A DNA stretch of 18,636 nt from Bdellovibrionales bacterium (GTDB taxonomy: Bacteria; Bdellovibrionota; Bdellovibrionia; Bdellovibrionales; UBA1609): the NCBI GenBank assembly GCA_028279085.1, contig JANQSX010000164.1:1-18636 (forward strand), written 5' to 3'. Below are positions 13,669 to 18,636 of the stretch, in pieces. The position numbers and the translations under genes were made by a program. Each line of letters opens with the position of its first letter. The stretch's first letter is position 1. The notes beneath the pieces are model-generated. The model saw nothing but the letters and a program-made list of their open reading frames with translations, did not search any database and was not told the origin of the DNA.

Positions 13669-14265
13669 CTAAACAGGAATGACTTTTAAATTTTCCCGAC
13701 CGGTTTCTTGTCGCAAAATATTTTCAATAGCTTCTAAAGTTCCCATCATGGCACTAGGACAGCCCCCACAAGCCCCTTGATAAGATATTCTTATTTCATC
13801 TTCTTCCACAGATAATACTTCTAAATCTCCCCCATCAGCCTGTAACCCGGGACGAACCGTGCGATCCAGAATTTTTTCCACCTTTAATATTTCCGGAGAG
13901 ACTTCTTTGCTTTCCTTCTCCACAGAATTGGATATATGAGACTTTGTGTCTTCTTCAAAGGACAGAAAATCAGGATCATGAACCGCCATACGCGTCCCTA
14001 CTATAGCAGTTACTTGTTTTTCTATTTCCATTTCACTTACACTACCTTCATGAGTTAAAGTCATTTGATTTTGAAACACAAAAATTTGTTTTAAACCAGG
14101 GATATCAAACAAAGAGTGAAATAAAGGTAAATTTGAGCAATCTTCCTTACTATAAAAAGTGGCTCTACCTTTATTTTTTAAGGGTAGATTTAAAACAAAC
14201 TTCAAAGCGTAGGGATTAGGTGTACCTAGCATCCGAATTAAAACATCTTTTTTATCAATATCCAT
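13669..14265 (-). CDS. nfuA: Nfu-type Fe-S cluster scaffold/carrier protein
   Basis: Probable iron-sulfur cluster carrier that receives clusters from the Suf scaffold and hands them to target enzymes. The 198-residue protein has an Nfu N-terminal domain beginning MLGTPNPYALKFVLNLP (12-28) and including LFHSLFDIPGLKQIFVFQNQMTL, an acidic linker (about 100-125), and a C-terminal NifU-like domain: LDRTVRPGLQADGGDLEVLSV (133-153) and GACGGCPSAMMGTLEAIENIL (165-184 region). Cys166 and Cys169 form the CxxC that binds the cluster between two monomers. This is the eukaryote/alphaproteobacterial NFU1-like arrangement, not the E. coli NfuA one with an A-type N-terminal domain, so the symbol is a convenience. 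ATG at 14265 was preferred to TTG at 14301, which would lie upstream of the likely transcription start. It is convergent with sufS and close enough to suggest a shared Fe-S role. Confidence 0.9.
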   Translation of the reverse strand: MDIDKKDVLIRMLGTPNPYALKFVLNLPLKNKGRATFYSKEDCSNLPLFHSLFDIPGLKQIFVFQNQMTLTHEGSVSEMEIEKQVTAIVGTRMAVHDPDFLSFEEDTKSHISNSVEKESKEVSPEILKVEKILDRTVRPGLQADGGDLEVLSVEEDEIRISYQGACGGCPSAMMGTLEAIENILRQETGRENLKVIPV

Positions 14266-14287
14266 TCGTCTTATAATGAAAGAATAT

Positions 14288-14293
14288 ATTATA
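14288..14293 (-). promoter_or_regulatory. Consensus -10 element upstream of nfu
   Basis: On the minus strand TATAAT occurs at 14293-14288, about 23 bases before the ATG at 14265. The -35 region is A-rich without a clear TTGACA. Initiation near 14281 would exclude the TTG at 14301 as a start. Alternatively the gene is read through from the M50 protease gene 87 bases upstream. Confidence 0.3.
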
Positions 14294-14352
14294 GTTGGCA
14301 AGTTTTTTCATTTTTTTCTCTTTCCCTGAAATACACCTACTTTAATCGATGG

Positions 14353-15018
14353 TTACACAAAAAACTGTGCTAGATAAATGAGCTGGGTGGACAGCCAATG
14401 AACCGGAAGTGCTAAGTAACTAAAACCTCCTGCCACAAAAAGAACAATTAAAATAACAGATGTATAACCTTCCCATTGTTCCAGACGCCAGTTCCATTCT
14501 ACCGGCAAAAAACGAGCTAGCACTTTTCCTCCATCCAAAGGATGTAGAGGAATGAGATTAAAAAACCCCAGGAGTAAGTTGATATAGATAAAAGCTTTCA
14601 GAGTAGTGCTTAAAACCTCTATGTAAAGAGAACCTAAAACTCCCGATATTAAATATAAAACCGCCAAAAGAAAAGTTCCTACAAGAGAAAGACAAAAGTT
14701 AGATAAAGGTCCTGCAAAAGCAATCCAAAACATATCTTTTCTTGGATCCGACAAAACAGAAGGATCAACAGGTACCGGTTTGGCCCAACCGAAGACAGGA
14801 AGTCCCATGAAGATAGACATTAGTGGTAGAAATACAGTCCCCAACAGATCCGCATGCACCAAAGGATTTAAACTCAAACGTCCTTGATCACGGGCTAGAT
14901 TATCCCCTTTAAGAGAAGCTGTCCAGGCATGCGCCCATTCATGCACACAAAGCGAAAAAAGCAAGGGTACATAAAAAATGAAAAAACGAGCAAATAACTG
15001 ATACAGAGAATCAGACAT
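14353..15018 (-). CDS. Site-2 protease family (M50) membrane zinc peptidase
   Basis: A small polytopic metalloprotease of the M50 (SpoIVFB/YwhC-like) family, 221 residues, with no PDZ domain, unlike the larger RseP. The first membrane helix carries the zinc site HEWAH (His26, Glu27, His30) in SLCVHEWAHAW. Later comes the second conserved block, NLIPLHPLDGGKVL (154-167), whose Asp162 is the third zinc ligand. NPLVHADLLGTVFLP (51-65), GWAKPVPVDP (77-86) and AFAGPLSNF (100-108) are all family hallmarks, and four to five membrane helices can be drawn. Such enzymes cut membrane-embedded segments of regulators or signal remnants; the substrate here is unknown. ATG start at 15018 without a clear ribosome binding site. 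It reads toward nfu with an 87-base gap and is divergent from gspE. Confidence 0.92.
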   Translation of the reverse strand: MSDSLYQLFARFFIFYVPLLFSLCVHEWAHAWTASLKGDNLARDQGRLSLNPLVHADLLGTVFLPLMSIFMGLPVFGWAKPVPVDPSVLSDPRKDMFWIAFAGPLSNFCLSLVGTFLLAVLYLISGVLGSLYIEVLSTTLKAFIYINLLLGFFNLIPLHPLDGGKVLARFLPVEWNWRLEQWEGYTSVILIVLFVAGGFSYLALPVHWLSTQLIYLAQFFV

Positions 15019-15105
15019 AATAATTGTTTATACCTTATAAAGTGATTTATGAAAAGCTGCCCCGAATACTTGATTCCAAAGAAAAAAACTGTCCTAATTA
15101 AGAAC

Positions 15106-16800
15106 ATGGATATTTCAAGCTATGAATCTCTTATTTTAAAGTCCAGTACTTTAAATGCCAATCAATTACAGTCTATTTTGCATTCTAAAAACAAAAAAGG
15201 CATTAGTCTTCAGCAAGTTATAGAAAAAAGAAAAAAAGATTTTTCTTCAGCGGAAGAAGCATTATCTTTTTTATGTCAACATTTACAGGTGCCTTTTATG
15301 GAAGAGGTGCCTGTACAAAATATTACAAATGACCTGATTCAACACTTTCCTATCAGTTATGCCAAAACAAACATGGTGTTACCATTTAAAGAGGAAAAAC
15401 ACAGCATTCATATTTTAAGTGCTAATCCTCTCAATTTTCATGTTTTTTCTGATTTGAAACTAAAGTTCAAAAAAGAAATTCGTCCTATTATTAGTGTGGA
15501 ATCCACAGTGCAGGAAGCCATTAATAGGGTTTATGAGAGGAGTTCCAGTGAATTGGATGAGTTTGCCGACACCAGCAAAGAAAACTACGATTTAGAAAGC
15601 ACAGTTATTGATTTATTAGACACAGAAGATTCCGCGCCGGTTATTAAATTAGTTAACACTCTGCTTTTTAAAGCTGTAAAGGAAAGAGCCTCTGATATTC
15701 ACATTGAACCTTATGAAAAAGAACTAGTGGTTCGATTCCGGGTGGATGGCTCTCTTTATTCTATTTTTAAACCTCCAAAGAGTTTGCAAAATGCTATCAT
15801 TTCCAGAATAAAAATTATGGGTGATATGAATATTGCGGAAAAAAGACTACCTCAAGACGGTAGAATCCACTTACGTTTGGCAGGAAAAGATATTGATATT
15901 CGGTTAAGTGCTATTCCCACCGCTTTTGGTGAGCGGCTAGTCATGCGTTTACAAGACCGTACTCAAGTGGTTTTGGCTTTGGATGAATTGGGTTTTTCTT
16001 CTAAAAACTTAAAATCCTTTAATAAACTAATGGAAAAAAGCTATGGAATTATTCTAATTACAGGTCCAACCGGTAGTGGTAAATCCACAACCCTTTATGC
16101 TGCACTTAATCAAATTAACTCTATAGACCAAAATATTATTACAGTGGAAGATCCCGTAGAAAGACGTATTAAAGGCATCGGACAAATTCAGGTTAATCCT
16201 AAAATAGGTCTAACTTTTGCCAGTGGTCTTCGCTCTATTTTGCGTCAGGATCCTGACACCATTATGGTGGGTGAAATTCGAGACATTGAAACAATGAAAA
16301 TTTCCATTAATGCTTCTTTGACAGGACATCTTGTTCTTTCAACAATACATACAAACGATTCCGCTTCCGCTTTTCCACGTCTCATTGACATGGGCGGAGA
16401 ACCTTTTTTAATTGCTACTTCCATTTTAGGGGTTATGGCACAAAGATTGGTTAGAGTGCTTTGCCCGGAATGCCGACAGCCTTATAAACCGACAAAACAA
16501 GATATAGCTTTTCTTACCAGTGAAAAACCGGACTTAAAATTACCAGCAAAAATATTTAAAGCAAAAGGATGTAAAAACTGTGAATTTAAGGGTTATGTAG
16601 GTAGAACCATGATTCAGGAAATACTAGTCACAGACGAGGAAATTCGTACACTGGTAATGAATCATAAAGATAGCCATTCTATTAAAAAAACAGCTATAAA
16701 AAAAGGAATGACCACCTTCCGACAAAATGGCATAGAAAAAATCTGTAAAGGTATTACCACCATAGAAGAAGTGGTATATAACACTCAACTGGATGCCTGA
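15106..16800 (+). CDS. gspE: Type II secretion system ATPase GspE (PilB family)
   Basis: Hexameric cytoplasmic ATPase that powers pseudopilus assembly. From the ATG at 15106 it has 564 residues. The N-terminal GspE/MshE-N domain spans about 1-145 (LCQHLQVPFMEE, PISYAKTNMVLPF). The catalytic core has ERASDIHIEPYE (193-204), RVDGSLYSIF, Walker A GPTGSGKST (320-328), the Asp box ITVEDPVE (345-352), the Walker B region RQDPDTIMVGEIRD (380-393) and the His box TGHLVLSTIHTND (406-418). A zinc-binding tetracysteine, Cys453-x2-Cys456 ... Cys489-x2-Cys492, is typical of GspE and most PilB proteins. An in-frame ATG at 15049 would add 19 atypical residues and leave only 30 bases to the divergent gene, so I prefer 15106; neither start has a good ribosome binding site. 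With gspF and gspG next, T2SS is more likely than type IV pili. Confidence 0.93.
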   Translation: MDISSYESLILKSSTLNANQLQSILHSKNKKGISLQQVIEKRKKDFSSAEEALSFLCQHLQVPFMEEVPVQNITNDLIQHFPISYAKTNMVLPFKEEKHSIHILSANPLNFHVFSDLKLKFKKEIRPIISVESTVQEAINRVYERSSSELDEFADTSKENYDLESTVIDLLDTEDSAPVIKLVNTLLFKAVKERASDIHIEPYEKELVVRFRVDGSLYSIFKPPKSLQNAIISRIKIMGDMNIAEKRLPQDGRIHLRLAGKDIDIRLSAIPTAFGERLVMRLQDRTQVVLALDELGFSSKNLKSFNKLMEKSYGIILITGPTGSGKSTTLYAALNQINSIDQNIITVEDPVERRIKGIGQIQVNPKIGLTFASGLRSILRQDPDTIMVGEIRDIETMKISINASLTGHLVLSTIHTNDSASAFPRLIDMGGEPFLIATSILGVMAQRLVRVLCPECRQPYKPTKQDIAFLTSEKPDLKLPAKIFKAKGCKNCEFKGYVGRTMIQEILVTDEEIRTLVMNHKDSHSIKKTAIKKGMTTFRQNGIEKICKGITTIEEVVYNTQLDA

Positions 16801-16901
16801 TTTTTTACTGAGAATTAGGAATTGAAAACATCGCTGTATTGTTTTACTTTAATAAACCACTTCATGGGTTTTCCTTAAGTAAAATGAGGGGAAATAATAC
16901 A

Positions 16902-18107
16902 ATGCCGGTATTTGAATACAAAGGAACAACAAATAAAGGATACCAAACCAAAGGTTCTATACAAGCAGAAAATATTCAGGAAGCTAAAACTCAATTAAAG
17001 AAAGATAATATTTTTATATTTGAACTCAAAAATAAAACAACCAAAGAGAAGAAACATCTTAACCTGTTCACAGGTAAAAGAGTGGATATAAAAAATCTTT
17101 GCACAATGACTCGACTGCTTTCCACGTTAATCAAATCAAATGTACCTTTGGTGGATTCTCTTACAACTATCACTAAACAAGTCTCTCACCCCGTGCTTAC
17201 GCCTGCTATGATCCAAATACGAAATCAAGTTAATGAAGGCCAACCGTTTTACAAAGCACTCAGCCAATATCCTAAAATTTTTAATACAACTTACATTTCC
17301 ATGTGTGAAGCAGGAGAGAGTTCGGGAACACTGGATATTATACTTTTAAAACTAGCCGAGTTTACTGAAAACCAAGCGGAAATGAACAATAAAGTTCGTT
17401 CCGCCCTGGCCTATCCTTTGCTTATGACATTTTTCACTTTTGGAGTGGTCATTTTTCTTTTTACTTATGTTGTACCTAAAGTGACCACATTACTTGAAGA
17501 TGAAAATCTCATACCTTGGTACACTGCTCTTCTGATGTCTTTTAGTCAATTCATCATCAGCTCATGGCCTCAAATTCTAACAGGATTGGTTTTGCTATGT
17601 TTTTTAACCTATAGGTGGACTAAAACAACAAAAGGAAAACAAAAAACAGATGCACTTTATCTTAAACTTCCCCTTCTTGGAAAAATTATTCGTTCTACAG
17701 CCATTTCACGATTTACCCGCACTTTAGCTACCTTGCTAAAGGGAGGTGTTCCTATGTTAAAAGCTATGGACATTGTGCAGAATGTGGCAAAAAATATTAT
17801 TTTGAAACAAGCTATTAGGAATGCTCAATCCAATATCCGGGAAGGAGAATCCATTGCCCGCCCTCTAGAAGAATCCGGGCAGTTTCCTCCTATGACAATC
17901 CAAATGATAAAAATAGGAGAAAAAACAGGAGAATTGGAAGATATGTTAATTAAAATAAGTGACACTTATGATTTTCAAGTTAACACAGAAATCAACACAC
18001 TAGATTCTCTTTTGGCGCCAATTATGATAATGCTAATGGGAGGTATTGTTGCTTTTATCTTATTCTCAGTGATGATGCCTATTATGCAAATGTATAATCA
18101 AATATAA
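16902..18107 (+). CDS. gspF: Type II secretion system inner-membrane platform protein GspF
   Basis: Integral membrane protein at the base of the secretion pilus that couples the GspE ATPase to pseudopilin assembly. The 401-residue protein starts MPVFEYKGTTNKGYQTKGSI, the usual GspF/PilC opening. It contains two T2SSF domains, about 66-190 and 268-391, each with the family's G-E-x-(S/T)-G signature: CEAGESSGTLD (135-145) and IKIGEKTGELE (337-347). Three membrane segments are visible, near 170-190, 222-238 and 371-395. The ATG at 16902 follows GAGGGGA with a 9-base gap to the start. The frame stays open to a TTG at 16839, but that extension is not GspF-like. It follows gspE after 101 bases with no convincing terminator, and gspG comes 20 bases later. 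Confidence 0.95.
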   Translation: MPVFEYKGTTNKGYQTKGSIQAENIQEAKTQLKKDNIFIFELKNKTTKEKKHLNLFTGKRVDIKNLCTMTRLLSTLIKSNVPLVDSLTTITKQVSHPVLTPAMIQIRNQVNEGQPFYKALSQYPKIFNTTYISMCEAGESSGTLDIILLKLAEFTENQAEMNNKVRSALAYPLLMTFFTFGVVIFLFTYVVPKVTTLLEDENLIPWYTALLMSFSQFIISSWPQILTGLVLLCFLTYRWTKTTKGKQKTDALYLKLPLLGKIIRSTAISRFTRTLATLLKGGVPMLKAMDIVQNVAKNIILKQAIRNAQSNIREGESIARPLEESGQFPPMTIQMIKIGEKTGELEDMLIKISDTYDFQVNTEINTLDSLLAPIMIMLMGGIVAFILFSVMMPIMQMYNQI

Positions 18108-18127
18108 TATTAATTTTTGGAGGAGAA

Positions 18128-18562
18128 ATGCCAATCAAAAAAATACAAAACGACAAAGGCTTCAGTTTGATGGAAATACTTATTGCCCTAGCTATTATGG
18201 TAGGGATTGGTACCTTTGTTGCCGGTAATTTTATGGGAAGACAGAGAAAAAGTCAGGTGGATCAGGCGAAAATCAGCATCACCCGTTTAGTGGATGCGGT
18301 TAATACATTTTATTTGGACTGTAGCTACTATCCTTCTAATGCTGAAGGTTTAGAAGCTTTAGTTACCCGTCAAGAAAAATGCGAATCTTGGGGACCGGAG
18401 CCTTATTTGAAAAACGGAAAATTACCCAAAGATCCCTGGAAGAATGATTTTGTATATCAATATGATGATTCTAGCGGGCAATTTCAAATTATTAGTCTTG
18501 GTAAAGGAGGAAAACAGGGTGGTGAAGGTTATGCCGCCGATCTTTCTTCTAAAGATTTATGA
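18128..18562 (+). CDS. gspG: Major pseudopilin GspG
   Basis: Main subunit of the type II secretion pseudopilus, made as a prepilin and cleaved by a prepilin peptidase. The 144-residue precursor has a short basic leader ending KG, then FSLMEILIALAIMVGIG; cleavage between Gly11 and Phe12 leaves an N-terminal Phe, and the conserved Glu at mature position 5 (Glu16) is present. The globular part matches GspG: DAVNTFYLDCSYYPSNAEGLEAL, then LPKDPWKNDFVYQY and the C-terminal loop SLGKGGKQGGEGYAADLSS, equivalent to the calcium-binding region of GspG. There are two cysteines, in DCSYYP and EKCESW, which could form a disulfide. It has the strongest ribosome binding site of the window, GGAGG (18119-18123) followed by four bases, as expected for an abundant pilin. 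Its stop overlaps the next start (ATGA). Confidence 0.96.
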   Translation: MPIKKIQNDKGFSLMEILIALAIMVGIGTFVAGNFMGRQRKSQVDQAKISITRLVDAVNTFYLDCSYYPSNAEGLEALVTRQEKCESWGPEPYLKNGKLPKDPWKNDFVYQYDDSSGQFQIISLGKGGKQGGEGYAADLSSKDL

Positions 18563-18636
18563 AAACAACTTATAAAATAAATCGCAGGGGATTTTCACTT
18601 TTAGAGATTTTAATTACTATGGCCATAGTTACCTCA
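18559..18636 (+). CDS. Minor pseudopilin, N-terminal 26 codons (runs off right edge)
   Basis: The ATG at 18559 overlaps the gspG stop (ATGA at 18559-18562). The visible residues are MKTTYKINRRGFSLLEILITMAIVTS: a basic leader, a prepilin-peptidase site after RG, the Glu at mature position 5 (FSLLE) and the start of the hydrophobic helix. This is certainly a type IV-pilin-like prepilin. By operon order gspH is the best guess, but gspI or gspJ cannot be excluded because the distinguishing globular part is off the edge. Confidence 0.88.
   Translation, partial: MKTTYKINRRGFSLLEILITMAIVTS

Noticed and set aside
16839..16901. Upstream extension of gspF from a TTG.
   Set aside because: GspF proteins begin at MPVFEYKG, and a GAGGGGA site precedes that ATG at 9 bases.
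16801..16901. A regulatory RNA or attenuator in the 101-base gspE-gspF gap.
   Set aside because: Only a five-base stem (AAACC/GGTTT) is visible, with no T-tract or known riboswitch signature.
1..18636. tRNA, rRNA, prophage, toxin-antitoxin or defence genes.
   Set aside because: I looked for their signatures on both strands and saw none; all sizeable frames are accounted for by the listed genes.

Overview
The window is A+T-rich bacterial DNA, about a third G+C by eye, from a Gram-negative (diderm) organism. It encodes a Tol envelope machine, a type II secretion-type pseudopilin operon, an RpoH-type sigma factor and a complete SufBCDS iron-sulfur assembly set. The mix resembles proteobacterial or Bdellovibrionota-like genomes, but no rRNA or lineage marker lies in the window, so the taxon is an inference only. 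Almost everything here is conserved core machinery. I found no convincing new defence, mobile or biosynthetic system.

Layout. Positions 1-569 hold the 5' part of aspS (minus), divergent from an rpoH-type sigma factor gene (685-1578, plus). The rpoH end overlaps the end of a convergent S41 carboxyl-terminal protease gene (1544-2737, minus) by 35 bases. A small exported four-cysteine helical protein of unknown function follows (2886-3467, minus). Next is a minus-strand tol operon, read in the order tolQ (7432-8217), tolR, tolA, tolB (4626-6047), then a HAD/UbiA-fusion-like membrane protein (3521-4597) where pal would normally sit. A divergent promoter region carrying a perfect palindrome (8272-8290) separates tolQ from sufB-sufC-sufD-sufS (8325-13358, plus). 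sufD and sufS are separated by a palindromic repeat element. The only stretch of about 300 bases without a gene (13359-13668) is filled with a second palindromic element of the same family and a nested set of direct and inverted repeats. Then come an Nfu-type scaffold/carrier gene (13669-14265, minus) and an M50 site-2-type protease gene (14353-15018, minus). Divergent from these, running off the right edge, is a type II secretion operon: gspE, gspF, gspG and the first 26 codons of another pseudopilin gene.

How the genes work together. SufBCD is the scaffold complex, SufS supplies sulfur, and the nearby Nfu protein probably passes clusters to target proteins; no SufE or SufU is visible. TolQRA form the inner-membrane motor and TolB its periplasmic partner; Pal is not in the window. 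GspE (ATPase), GspF (platform) and the pseudopilins form the assembly apparatus of a secretion pilus.

The most unusual points are the mirror-symmetric, apparently duplicated four-cysteine exported protein; the degenerate HAD-UbiA protein in the tol operon; a TolQ with an N-terminal signal-peptide-like extension; the palindrome overlapping the likely suf promoter; and the repeat cluster at 13404-13662. Several start codons were placed inside longer open frames (ctpA, tolQ, sufB, nfu, gspE, gspF and the HAD-UbiA gene), using ribosome binding sites and family N-termini.
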